Source: Flavobacteriales bacterium
GTDB lineage: Bacteria; Bacteroidota; Bacteroidia; Flavobacteriales; UBA7430
Reading direction: 5' to 3'
NCBI GenBank assembly: GCA_002692065.1
Contig: NZJX01000011.1
Location: 179,555 to 231,889 of the forward strand
Length of the DNA: 52,335 nt
The position numbers were made by a program, and so were the translations under genes. Below are positions 37,217-46,386 of this stretch, in pieces. The notes below the pieces were generated by a model. That model was not told the origin of the DNA and did no database searches. It saw only the letters and a program-made list of their open reading frames with translations. Positions within the stretch are counted from its first letter, which is position 1; every line of letters starts with the position of its first letter.

Positions 37217-38836
37217 ATGTTTAACAAAAAAAATTATTTCCAATCAAAAACAAATCAATTTACACTATATTTCTATGTTTTTGAAAACATAGTAAATGTC
37301 CAATTATTTGTTGTATTGTTTTGTCTATTCAGTTGTTCTGAAAGTCAAAAAAATAATAAAATAGAACCTGAGTTAATTTCTCATACAAGAGAAAAAATGA
37401 ATGTTTTATTTATTATTGCAGATGACCTAAATTGTGATCTCGGCTCTTACGGAAATTCAGTTGTAAAAACCCCTAATATTGATCGTCTTGCTGAAATGGG
37501 AGTACTGTTTGAAAACGCTCATAATCAATATCCATTATGTGGTCCATCACGAGCCTCATTTATGACGGGCATGTATACCAATCAAACTAAGATAACCGAG
37601 AATAATATGAATCTTAGGAATTCCGTTCCTGATGTTATTACCTTGGGTCAACGTTTCAGACAACAAGGTTATCAATCCGTTCGAATTGGTAAAGTTTTTC
37701 ACTATGACAACCCAAGTGCAATAGGAACATCAGGGAATGATGACATTTATTCTTGGGACCAAACCGTCAATCCATATGGTAGAGATAAAATTGAAGAATA
37801 TAAAATTAACACCCTAAAACCAAGAAGGTATGGTGGAACTTTAAGTTGGTTAGCTGCTGATGGTAAAGATGAAGAGCAAACAGATGGTATTGGAGCAAGT
37901 GAGGCTATCAAAAAGCTTGATGATTTTGCTATGAATAACACTCCATTTTTTTTAACTGTAGGGTTTTTTAGACCTCATACCCCATTTGTAGCTCCTAAAA
38001 AATATTTTGATCTTTATGATCGAGAAAAAATTGAAATTCCAAAAATCTCTAGTGACTATTTAGCAACTCTTCCAGAGCCTGCTGTAAAATCAATTAGAGC
38101 AAAAAAAAATCAGCTAAATCTCGAAAAAGAACTTGCTCAAGAAATTAAAGAGGCTTATTATTCAACCATTTCATTTGTGGATGCTCAGGTTGGTAGACTT
38201 CTTGATCATCTTAAATCATCTGGATTAGACAAAAATACAATTGTAGTATTTACATCTGATCATGGCTATCATATGGGAGAACATGGTCACTGGCAAAAAC
38301 AAACACTTTTTGATAATGCAACCCGAATTCCATTAATAATTTCTTTTCCAAACATGAAAAATAAAGGAGGTATATCTAAGAGTCCAGTTGAATTAATTGA
38401 TCTTTATCCTACCTTAATGGATTTGACTGGAATAAATATACCTGAACATGTTGTTGGAAAAAGTCTAGAACCATTAATGAAAAACTTGAAAGCTTCAGTT
38501 CGAGGAAGTGCACTTACCAGATGGCGAAAAGGATATTCAATCAAAACTAAACGCTTCAGGCTCACAAAGTGGGGAAGTAATGGAGAGTTAGGTTATGAGC
38601 TCTACGACCATAAGAACGATAAGAAAGAGCTAATTAATCTTGCTAGAAACCAAGATTACAATGAAATAATGGATTCTTTAAAATTAGTAATCGAACAAAG
38701 AATTATTGAAGCCTCAATTAAACCTAAAGGTTTAGGCAGACAATTTGAAGATGCCAAACCCACCCCAAAAGCAAAAAATATTACTTTTGGGGACATCCAC
38801 GCTGTAAATGGAGAAATATTGTATTTTAAGAAATAA
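37217..38836 (+). CDS. sulfatase, iduronate-2-sulfatase-like (family S1)
   Basis: 539 residues. Lipoprotein signal with lipobox LFSC (Cys40) after an unusually long N-region; no better in-frame ATG exists. The type I sulfatase fold shows the metal-binding FIIADDLN (Asp69-Asp70), the signature CGPSRASFMTG with Cys108 as the formylglycine precursor, FFRPHTPFVAP, and FTSDHGYHMGEHGHW. The overall pattern matches iduronate-2-sulfatase-type S1 enzymes. It removes sulfate esters from a glycan in the periplasm or at the surface, after Cys108 is oxidised, probably by the FGE gene two genes downstream. The exact subfamily is not fixed by eye. Confidence 0.9.
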   Translation: MFNKKNYFQSKTNQFTLYFYVFENIVNVQLFVVLFCLFSCSESQKNNKIEPELISHTREKMNVLFIIADDLNCDLGSYGNSVVKTPNIDRLAEMGVLFENAHNQYPLCGPSRASFMTGMYTNQTKITENNMNLRNSVPDVITLGQRFRQQGYQSVRIGKVFHYDNPSAIGTSGNDDIYSWDQTVNPYGRDKIEEYKINTLKPRRYGGTLSWLAADGKDEEQTDGIGASEAIKKLDDFAMNNTPFFLTVGFFRPHTPFVAPKKYFDLYDREKIEIPKISSDYLATLPEPAVKSIRAKKNQLNLEKELAQEIKEAYYSTISFVDAQVGRLLDHLKSSGLDKNTIVVFTSDHGYHMGEHGHWQKQTLFDNATRIPLIISFPNMKNKGGISKSPVELIDLYPTLMDLTGINIPEHVVGKSLEPLMKNLKASVRGSALTRWRKGYSIKTKRFRLTKWGSNGELGYELYDHKNDKKELINLARNQDYNEIMDSLKLVIEQRIIEASIKPKGLGRQFEDAKPTPKAKNITFGDIHAVNGEILYFKK

Positions 38837-38876
38837 TGGATTCATTTTAAACATTAAAATTATAAAATTTGATATT

Positions 38877-40346
38877 ATGATATTACAAGAAGCATTAAAA
38901 AAAATACCATTTAGCGTTAATAAAAAAGTATTTTTCCTAGTTGGAATTTTGTTACTTTTTTTTTCATGTAATTTTAATGATGTTTCTAAAGAAAAAAATT
39001 TTTATACATCCTCTCCTAATTTCATACTTATTTTAGCTGATGATCAGGGTTGGAATGGCACCTCAGTTAAAATGATGGATAACGAGCCAGGATCAAAAAG
39101 TGATTACTTTGAAACACCAAACTTAGAGATTCTCTCTAAAAGAGGTATTCGGTTTTCTAATGCTTATGCAAGTGCTCCTGTTTGTGCTCCTTCAAGGTAT
39201 AGTATTCAATTTGGAAAAACACCAGCTCGGCTATCATTGATTCGTGTTGGAATGAATACAGATCATATTGATCATGAAGGATTTATAAGTATACCTAAGG
39301 CGCTTAAAAAAATAAATAGACAATATAAAGCAGCACATTTTGGAAAATGGGGAATGGGTAGTAATCCTGATGTTTTAGGTTATGATTTAAGCGATGGGAC
39401 CACTAAAAATAAGGATGGGGGGCATATTAATAATAAAAGTCAATGGGAAAATACATTTAAAAAGGATCCGAAAAAAATTTTCTCTATAACTGACAGAGCA
39501 TTAAATTTCATGAAATCTTGTAAAGCAGAAAAAACCCCTTTTTATCTTCAAATTTCTCATTATGCTGTTCATGCCAACATTGAATCCAAAGAAATAAGCT
39601 ATTCTCGGTTAAAAGATAAGCCAAAGGGGGAACAACAAAAAAATCTAGGATTTGCTGCAATGACTTTTGATTTAGATGAAGGGCTTGGTATACTTTTGAA
39701 TAATATAAAAGAACTTGGCATCGAAGACAACACTTATATCATATACATGTCTGATAATGGTTCAGTGCCTAATATCCCAGCAGCCAGGAAGTATCAAAAA
39801 AGTTATAACTACCCTTTGAGTAGAGGTAAATGGGATGCACTAGAAGGAGGAGTTCGTGTTCCACTAATTATTTCTGGACCAGGAATTAAAAATGGTTCAG
39901 AGTCTTCCATACCTGTCTCTGGAAGCGACCTCTTACCTACTATATTAGAATTAGCTGGCAATAAAACAATCACATTGAATGAGATTGATGGAGGGAGTTT
40001 TGCGCCAATACTTTTGAATAAAAATAATGACCAAATTAAAAGAGCGGTTGATGGTATTTTCTTTCATGTTCCCTATAAAAATGGTATTGCTTTAAAAAGA
40101 CCACATTCTGCAGTAAGAAAAGGAGATTATAAGCTAGTTAAATTTCAAGATGATAAATCAATCTTTTTGTATAATTTAGTAGAAGACAAAATGGAACAAA
40201 TAAATTTAGCCCCTCAAAATCTAAAGAAAGCAAAAGAATTGGAAAAAATGTTAGATAATTATCTAATTGAGGTCCATGCCCCAAAATGGCAAGATGGAAT
40301 TACTTGGAAAAAGACACCTTTAAATGAAATTAACTCAAACTACTAA
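38877..40346 (+). CDS. sulfatase (family S1), lipoprotein
   Basis: 489 residues from the ATG at 38877. An earlier ATG at 38808 overlaps the preceding gene and would put 23 residues before the signal peptide. Lipobox FFSC at Cys31. Motifs: ILADDQGWNGT (Asp55-Asp56), CAPSRYSIQFGKTPAR with formylglycine precursor Cys103, GKWGMG, SHYAVHA and MSDNGS, followed by GGVRVPLIISGPG. The form resembles arylsulfatase or N-acetylgalactosamine-6-sulfatase-like S1 enzymes. It lies 40 bases after the first sulfatase and 3 bases before the FGE gene. Confidence 0.9.
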   Translation: MILQEALKKIPFSVNKKVFFLVGILLLFFSCNFNDVSKEKNFYTSSPNFILILADDQGWNGTSVKMMDNEPGSKSDYFETPNLEILSKRGIRFSNAYASAPVCAPSRYSIQFGKTPARLSLIRVGMNTDHIDHEGFISIPKALKKINRQYKAAHFGKWGMGSNPDVLGYDLSDGTTKNKDGGHINNKSQWENTFKKDPKKIFSITDRALNFMKSCKAEKTPFYLQISHYAVHANIESKEISYSRLKDKPKGEQQKNLGFAAMTFDLDEGLGILLNNIKELGIEDNTYIIYMSDNGSVPNIPAARKYQKSYNYPLSRGKWDALEGGVRVPLIISGPGIKNGSESSIPVSGSDLLPTILELAGNKTITLNEIDGGSFAPILLNKNNDQIKRAVDGIFFHVPYKNGIALKRPHSAVRKGDYKLVKFQDDKSIFLYNLVEDKMEQINLAPQNLKKAKELEKMLDNYLIEVHAPKWQDGITWKKTPLNEINSNY

Positions 40347-40349
40347 TTC

Positions 40350-41519
40350 TTGATCAGTAATAAAAAATATATATTGTTTGGGACTCTGACTTTTCTTCTA
40401 ACTTCATGTAAGATTCGAGATAAAAATTCAAATACAAATGAAGAAATCAAAAATAACAATTGCCAAAAGACATGCCTTGAAAATTCAAGAACAAAGAGTC
40501 TCCTTAAGGAAATAGACCATACAAATGTTGTTAACAAAATAAATGATTCATTATATTGTTTAAACCCAGACTCCAATGAGAGTATGGCTTATATTCCAGG
40601 GGGGATATATAGTATGGGTTCAAGTAACATAGACATGGCTCTTAAAAGGGAGCTCCCTCAACATCAAGTTAAAGTAAACGCCTTTTATATGGATATTCAC
40701 GAGGTAACAAATTCTCAGTTTTCTGCTTTTGTTAGGGCAACTAATTATAAAACTGTTGCAGAGCGTCAAATTGATTGGGATATAATTAAAAAACAACTTC
40801 CAAAAAATACTCCCAAACCTAATCCTGATCTTCTACAACCCGGATCAATGGTATTTGTCTCGAGTAAAGATATCTATAATTTGATTGATATCTCCCAATG
40901 GTGGAGATGGATTAAAGGAGCTGATTGGCAGCATCCTTATGGTCCAGAAAGTAATATTAAGGGTAAAGGACAAGAACCTGTTGTTCATATTTGTTACCAT
41001 GATGCTTTAGCATATGCAAAATGGTGTGGAAAGCGCTTACCTACTGAAGCAGAATGGGAGTGGGCAGCTAGAGGGGGGTTAAAAGATAAAGTTTATCCCT
41101 GGGGGAATTTATCTGTGGAAAAAGGAACCCCCAAATGTAATTATTGGACAGGAATTTTCCCAACTAAAAATACTGAGACAGATGGTTTTGAAGGGGTTGC
41201 ACCAGTGATGCAATATGAACCAAATGGCTATGGTCTTTATGATATGGCAGGGAATGTTTGGGAAATTTGTGAAGATTGGTATGATGAAAATTATTATTCA
41301 TCTTTAAATCTAACGGAAATTCAAGATAATCCAAAGGGACCAAAGACATGGAATTATCCCATGGAACCAATGGATCCAAAACGTGTTATTCGTGGAGGAT
41401 CATTTTTATGTAATGATAGTTATTGCTCAAGCTATAGGGTTTCAGCTAGAATGCCTTATTCTCAAGATACAGGTATGAGTCACACTGGATTCAGATGTGT
41501 AAAAGATGTCACTCCATAA
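40350..41519 (+). CDS. exported formylglycine-generating enzyme (FGE/SUMF1 type)
   Basis: 389 residues with a TTG start; no nearby ATG exists, and the TTG begins a clean lipoprotein signal (lipobox LTSC, Cys20). The FGE domain spans about 75-386: YIPGGIYSMGS, RLPTEAEWEWAARGG, GLYDMAGNVWEICEDW, then RVIRGGSFLCNDSYCSSYR and a final GFRC. Cys354 and Cys359 match, in spacing and context, the two copper-binding active-site cysteines of true FGEs (human Cys336 and Cys341), which many FGE-like proteins lack. It converts sulfatase cysteine to formylglycine using oxygen. Lipidation places it outside the cytoplasm with the lipoprotein sulfatases. It starts 3 bases after the sulfatase stop. Confidence 0.93.
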   Translation: MISNKKYILFGTLTFLLTSCKIRDKNSNTNEEIKNNNCQKTCLENSRTKSLLKEIDHTNVVNKINDSLYCLNPDSNESMAYIPGGIYSMGSSNIDMALKRELPQHQVKVNAFYMDIHEVTNSQFSAFVRATNYKTVAERQIDWDIIKKQLPKNTPKPNPDLLQPGSMVFVSSKDIYNLIDISQWWRWIKGADWQHPYGPESNIKGKGQEPVVHICYHDALAYAKWCGKRLPTEAEWEWAARGGLKDKVYPWGNLSVEKGTPKCNYWTGIFPTKNTETDGFEGVAPVMQYEPNGYGLYDMAGNVWEICEDWYDENYYSSLNLTEIQDNPKGPKTWNYPMEPMDPKRVIRGGSFLCNDSYCSSYRVSARMPYSQDTGMSHTGFRCVKDVTP

Positions 41520-41622
41520 TTAACTTTATATTGTTATTCTCAATTTAATTATAAATAGATATCACAATTATTGATTCCAATAAAATTTTGTTAAAGTGTT
41601 TATTACATTAACTATAAAAAGT

Positions 41623-41653
41623 CTTGTCTTACAATTTTAATTTATTATTTTTG
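41623..41653 (+). promoter_or_regulatory. Bacteroidota-type promoter of the outer-membrane barrel operon
   Basis: A -33 element CTTG (41623-41626) and a -7 box TATTTTTG (41646-41653, perfect TAnnTTTG) are separated by 19 bases, the expected spacing. Transcription should begin near 41660, about 18 bases before the chosen ATG at 41678. This is the best promoter match in the window and makes the 41678-48823 genes a separate unit from the sulfatase-FGE run. Confidence 0.6.
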
Positions 41654-41677
41654 CCATGTTTACACATCTTGTATGTT

Positions 41678-43573
41678 ATGAGGAGATCATTTTGGTTCAT
41701 TCTTTTTATGTGGTGGGGGGCTTCTTTTTCTCAAGATACAATTATCCAGCAAAAACCTTTTAGCAGTAATATTTTGAGTTTTAAGAACCCTTCAACTTCA
41801 ATAGCATTTTCAGGTTATTACAGGTTTTTAGGTTTTGTGCGAAATCAAAAAGAGACATTTCCAAATAACGCTGGCAAAACAGTATTTATTAACTCAGGAG
41901 ATGTGTTTAGAGAACCTATGCTTCTTTTAAAGTTAAATGGAAAAACGAGAGACAACATTAGTTTTGGCGCTGATTTAATGATCAATAGTTTATATAAAGG
42001 CCCTTCAGCTATTTATACTCGAGCTTTGACCCTAGAGCTTGGACTTAATCTAACAACATCATTTGCTACGAAATACGGAAACTTTAATTTTAAATCAGGG
42101 GGTGTTTCATGGTATAGACAAAGTCGACTCACTGTCTGGGGAAACAGATCCTTTAATAGGACCAGTATCTTTGAAAGAAGACCTCAAACTTTATTGAATA
42201 AATTACCTATTAATCGTTATTCAAATTATTACAATAGTGGATTGGTAGATCAAGGAATTAGATATGGGAATCGAGCCTTTCAAGGTATTTTTCTTCAAGG
42301 ATCTAAGCTTCCATTAAATTTTTCTGTAAAAGGAGTTATTGGGAAAACTAACTTCAACCGATCTTTACTTGAAACTAGTGATAATTTCACAGGGTGCTTT
42401 CAACTTAAAAATATGCTCAGTCCCAATTTAAAAGTTGCTTACAATTACCTTTCCTCATGGGCAGATACAGACTCTTTGAGAGATGATAAAAGAAACTATT
42501 TTATTCATTCTTTTGAATTGGTAAAGAAGTGGAATAAAATACAATTCGAAATGGAGATAGGACTAGGGAAGTATAGTGATCCTAATCAGAATTTGGGCTA
42601 TGGAGAAGCTATCCTTTTAAATATTAAAACAGCAAAATCAAATAAAGTCCCCTTAAATGTTCAGTTTTATAGAATTTCACCACAATTTGTAAACGTTACA
42701 GGAAACTTTTTAAACACCTCAGTTCTCGAGGTCTTCCCAAATGTGGAAGGTATAGGAACTACAGTGAGAACACCTTTTCAAAGTCCAATTGTAGGGCTTG
42801 GAAGACCTGTAAATAATAGACAAGGTTTCTCTATTAATGCAGATGCTAGTCTTGGTAGGTTGAAATTAAACGGAGGTATTGGAATATATGCTGAGATTGA
42901 TACTTCATATGCTGCTTTGTCTTATGTCCACAATGTTAATAGCCAGACACTATCAAGGCTAAATATATTTGCACAAAACTGGGGACCATATAATGCCCTA
43001 AATTCTACTTACAGAGGAGTCTTTGAAAATGTAAATATTAGTGATACCACTGCAAGTGGATTTGCAAATTTTAAAAAGTTTTACAACACTATTGAATTCC
43101 AAGCCAAATACAATAATAAGATATTTGGAAAGAACTACTATATATTTTCTCTAACACGACTTAATTCTTGTCAAAAAAATTTAAAGGCTCTTCCACAGGT
43201 TAATAGCCAAGCACTGATTAGTCAACTTAGCGAAGAAATAGATTTTAGTATCGAATTAACAAAGAAATCAACATTTGTTTTAAGCTATGGTGTAGAAAAA
43301 ATATTAGGTAATAATTCTACAGATATAGGAGACAGCCCAGAACCTTCTGCAACAAGTGCTTTTTTTGAGAGGTTGGGTCTTAAAAAGCTTTTCAGATATA
43401 CGAAAGCAAGAAATCAAAAAAACACACTTTTTGGTTTAGGTTTTGATTATATGATAGGTCCAAATGCAATGATTTTTTTTCGTCACAACCGGTACAGATA
43501 TTTTGACCCCAATTTTATAGAAAATCATTTAAAAGGCTGGGAAACAATGCTTGAATTAAAAATAAAATTTTAA
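41678..43573 (+). CDS. outer-membrane beta-barrel protein 1, unknown family
   Basis: 631 residues from the ATG at 41678; the frame extends to a TTG at 41624, but that lies in the promoter. A signal peptide (FWFILFMWWGASFSQ) is followed by a long series of amphipathic strands with aromatic girdle residues (FSGYYRFLGFVRN, GKYGNF-type turns, RHNRYRYFD), ending in a strand with terminal Phe (MLELKIKF), as for outer-membrane proteins. There is no plug, TonB box or carboxypeptidase-like domain, so it is not a TonB-dependent receptor; a porin-like channel or export pore is possible. I do not recognise the family. It lies 3 bases before the second barrel gene. Confidence 0.75.
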   Translation: MRRSFWFILFMWWGASFSQDTIIQQKPFSSNILSFKNPSTSIAFSGYYRFLGFVRNQKETFPNNAGKTVFINSGDVFREPMLLLKLNGKTRDNISFGADLMINSLYKGPSAIYTRALTLELGLNLTTSFATKYGNFNFKSGGVSWYRQSRLTVWGNRSFNRTSIFERRPQTLLNKLPINRYSNYYNSGLVDQGIRYGNRAFQGIFLQGSKLPLNFSVKGVIGKTNFNRSLLETSDNFTGCFQLKNMLSPNLKVAYNYLSSWADTDSLRDDKRNYFIHSFELVKKWNKIQFEMEIGLGKYSDPNQNLGYGEAILLNIKTAKSNKVPLNVQFYRISPQFVNVTGNFLNTSVLEVFPNVEGIGTTVRTPFQSPIVGLGRPVNNRQGFSINADASLGRLKLNGGIGIYAEIDTSYAALSYVHNVNSQTLSRLNIFAQNWGPYNALNSTYRGVFENVNISDTTASGFANFKKFYNTIEFQAKYNNKIFGKNYYIFSLTRLNSCQKNLKALPQVNSQALISQLSEEIDFSIELTKKSTFVLSYGVEKILGNNSTDIGDSPEPSATSAFFERLGLKKLFRYTKARNQKNTLFGLGFDYMIGPNAMIFFRHNRYRYFDPNFIENHLKGWETMLELKIKF

Positions 43574-43576
43574 CCT

Positions 43577-45340
43577 ATGAAAAGAAGGATACAACTTTTA
43601 CTTGTTTTTTTTGCAATCCTTTCATCTGAATATAATCTTCAAGCTCAGATGAATGGTAATATTTGGTTTGACGGACTTTATCGTTCGTATTTTACAAGAG
43701 ATGCACTAAACAACAGTACAACAGATGATACATTATCTCCTAGAAATACATCAAATGGCTACAATTTATTAGATCTCAATACTCATATAAATCCAATTAA
43801 GGATATTGAAATTTTTGCACAGCTCCGAATTCGAAATTCTTTTGGAAGCTTTTTTGGATCAGCGTCAGGAACACAAATAAATGTGCGACAACTTAAGGCG
43901 AGAGGAGTCATAAATAATAAGTTACGTTTTAGTGTTGGTGATCTTTTTTTAAAGCAATCTAAATTTACTCTTTACAACTATGATGAAGAACTTTCAGGTT
44001 TTGAAAATGATATGTTTAAGCCTTATCGTGATATAATTCACTATGAAAACTTTTACATAGAAAATAGATGGCGATTACAGGGTATTCAAACTGACTTCTC
44101 CTATGAATTTGATAGATTTATAAGGAACTTAAGTTTTGATTTATTTGTCACTCGTCCTAGTGGATCTTCTCAAATTAGTGAAACTACAGCTTCAAGTGAT
44201 CTTTTACTTTCAGGAGTTTCTATGGTTTCTGAAATTAATAAAAGACTAATAGTATCACTAAACTACGTTAACTTATTTGAAGTGCCATCTAGCGGCACGA
44301 GCAATATTTCTGTTCGAAATCCAGTTTATGATCTGTCAATTTTACACCATCTTAGCAAAGATAAGTATCGGATTGAAAATAAGATCCAAACTGGCTTCTC
44401 CAAAAGGTTTTGGCTTCATTCAGAGCTTGCTAATGGAGAATTAGACACAATATCAAATCACACGAAAGGGATGTTTTTTGAATTAGATAATAAATTTATT
44501 AAAAGAGACTCTTCACTATTGTTAACTTTTGGTTATCGCTACGTAGATCCAAATTTTAGAAGTGCTGGAGCCCAAACTCGTCGGTTAGATTATGCCTCCG
44601 GAAATATCAACACTACTTATCCGATATACACTAATATGTCTTTAATTAGACCACCTTCTGTTTTTGACCTCGTATCTGATGACCAACTGTATAACCAAGA
44701 CCTATCTAGTGTTTTAATGGTCTTCAATCCTATTTATTCAAATATATTGCCTTTTGGAGACGCCACCCCCAATAGAACAGGGATTTACCTTAAGGCTAAA
44801 ATAAATAATGAAAAAAATGTATTTCTTTCTAAAATTAATTCAGGATTTTTTAAAGAAGTAATTGGTCAAGGTGCTTCAGAAAAAAGAAATTTTGCCTTAA
44901 TTAAAGGTTTTTTCAAAATTAATTTTCATCGATGGTTAAATTGGAAAAAAGAATTAAGTGTTTCTACTTCATCTGAAAGTGAATTTACTAAAAGAGGTGG
45001 TGAAGCTGTTTCTTCATTAAATTTATTTAGTCACCAAATGAATACATCAGTAAATGCAGAGTTAACCAAAAATCTTTTCATTCAAGCATCCTATAAGCTT
45101 TTTAATGCAAATGGTAATGAATTTTTAACTCAGCGAGATGATTATGGGAATATTACTTATTTTGCATCAACAGAGATAGACCAAAAAGATCATATTCTAT
45201 CACTAGGAATGTTGTATAAATTTAGAAAAAATGCTTATGCGTCGCTAAATTATAATTGGTGGGGTACTGAATTTACTGATCAACCGAATTTAGATTACAA
45301 ATATAATAGACTAATATTAATTTTATCTGTGGAGTTATGA
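43577..45340 (+). CDS. outer-membrane beta-barrel protein 2, unknown family
   Basis: 587 residues. A signal peptide (LLLVFFAILSSEYNLQAQ) is followed by repeated amphipathic strands: NGNIWFDGLYRSYFTR, DIEIFAQLRIRNSFGSF, LRFSVGDLFLKQ and a C-terminal strand LILILSVEL. The pattern is like large porin or alginate-export-type barrels, with no plug domain. It is not an obvious paralogue of barrel 1. The stop overlaps the next start (ATGA), so translation of the first lipoprotein is coupled to it. Probable role: an outer-membrane channel or scaffold for a glycan. Function unknown. Confidence 0.72.
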   Translation: MKRRIQLLLVFFAILSSEYNLQAQMNGNIWFDGLYRSYFTRDALNNSTTDDTLSPRNTSNGYNLLDLNTHINPIKDIEIFAQLRIRNSFGSFFGSASGTQINVRQLKARGVINNKLRFSVGDLFLKQSKFTLYNYDEELSGFENDMFKPYRDIIHYENFYIENRWRLQGIQTDFSYEFDRFIRNLSFDLFVTRPSGSSQISETTASSDLLLSGVSMVSEINKRLIVSLNYVNLFEVPSSGTSNISVRNPVYDLSILHHLSKDKYRIENKIQTGFSKRFWLHSELANGELDTISNHTKGMFFELDNKFIKRDSSLLLTFGYRYVDPNFRSAGAQTRRLDYASGNINTTYPIYTNMSLIRPPSVFDLVSDDQLYNQDLSSVLMVFNPIYSNILPFGDATPNRTGIYLKAKINNEKNVFLSKINSGFFKEVIGQGASEKRNFALIKGFFKINFHRWLNWKKELSVSTSSESEFTKRGGEAVSSLNLFSHQMNTSVNAELTKNLFIQASYKLFNANGNEFLTQRDDYGNITYFASTEIDQKDHILSLGMLYKFRKNAYASLNYNWWGTEFTDQPNLDYKYNRLILILSVEL

Positions 45341-46386
45341 AAATTAAAATAAAACTTATTACTTTTTACAGCTTACTATTCTTTGTACATAGTTGCACAA
45401 AAACAGAATTTGAAGGACCATCAATTGCAAATTTATACGGGGACTTTGAGTTAATTGAACCACTTATACTTACAAATAAAAATCCAAGTTTTTCAATCAA
45501 CGAACAAGTTGGTTTTCATTGTGAGTTTAATAAACCAGTTCAATGGAAAATTGCTATCTCGGGTCTAAGTTCTTCTGCTTATAAGGAAATTTCGGGTTTT
45601 TCTGATCTTATTGACTCAAATACTGTTTTTTGGAATGGCGGGCCATCACAACTTCCTTTTTTTTCAGAAGAAGTTTGTTCTGTCGAATTGACTATTGAAA
45701 ATGAAATTGACACCCTAAGAGACGATATCACTATTGTTTCAACTAAAACTTATGAAAATGGTATCTGGGTTGAAGATTTTGAAGATGGTCTTCCAGAAGG
45801 CAGTCTTATTCACTATAATTCTGATGGTGGAGGTATGACTTTTTTTGTAGCAAGTGATGACCCATTACTTGGGAATAATTATTTTAAGATGGGTGGTAGA
45901 GTTAATTGGGACTGGCCTTTGGGAAATCTTGATATACCTATTAATATTGCTAATGCTAGCCAAAGTTCAAACAATTTTTATATTAATATAGGCATACTGT
46001 CAGATATCCAAGACTTACATAGTGGTCAATTTATAAATATTTTAATTTCTGAGGAAAAAGACACTCCATTTAATGATAATCTAAACAATAATGCTTCAGA
46101 CTTATTTGAATCATCAATGGAGGTATATAAAATGAAGGTCCCTGTAGATTGGGATGGTTGGCAAATTAAATCGTTTAGGTATTCAGACTTTGAACCTGTA
46201 TCACCAAATAATACAAATATTAATTTTAATATGAATCCAAATGACATTAGGGCAATTAGAATTTCTTGTCAAGCATGCCCCTCATCTGTTGGAAATCCAG
46301 TTTGTCCTGAAAATTTTGGAAAAGATGTAAGAACAGATATAGATCATATTATTTTCACTACAAATTCTAGCTTATTAGACCAATAA
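45337..46386 (+). CDS. lipoprotein with C-terminal carbohydrate-binding-like domain
   Basis: 349 residues. Lipobox VHSC (Cys20). Residues about 30-140 look like an Ig/PKD-like sandwich (FELIEPLILTNKNPSF, FHCEFNKPVQWKIAISG). Residues about 145-345 look like a jelly-roll of the CBM11 or galactose-binding type, with WVEDFEDGLPEG at the start and DWDGWQIKSFRYSDF, then TDIDHIIFTT at the end. It overlaps barrel 2 by 4 bases and the next lipoprotein by 1 base. By position and build it resembles a surface glycan-binding protein, but I see no similarity to SusD, SusE or SusF. Confidence 0.68.
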   Translation: MKIKIKLITFYSLLFFVHSCTKTEFEGPSIANLYGDFELIEPLILTNKNPSFSINEQVGFHCEFNKPVQWKIAISGLSSSAYKEISGFSDLIDSNTVFWNGGPSQLPFFSEEVCSVELTIENEIDTLRDDITIVSTKTYENGIWVEDFEDGLPEGSLIHYNSDGGGMTFFVASDDPLLGNNYFKMGGRVNWDWPLGNLDIPINIANASQSSNNFYINIGILSDIQDLHSGQFINILISEEKDTPFNDNLNNNASDLFESSMEVYKMKVPVDWDGWQIKSFRYSDFEPVSPNNTNINFNMNPNDIRAIRISCQACPSSVGNPVCPENFGKDVRTDIDHIIFTTNSSLLDQ

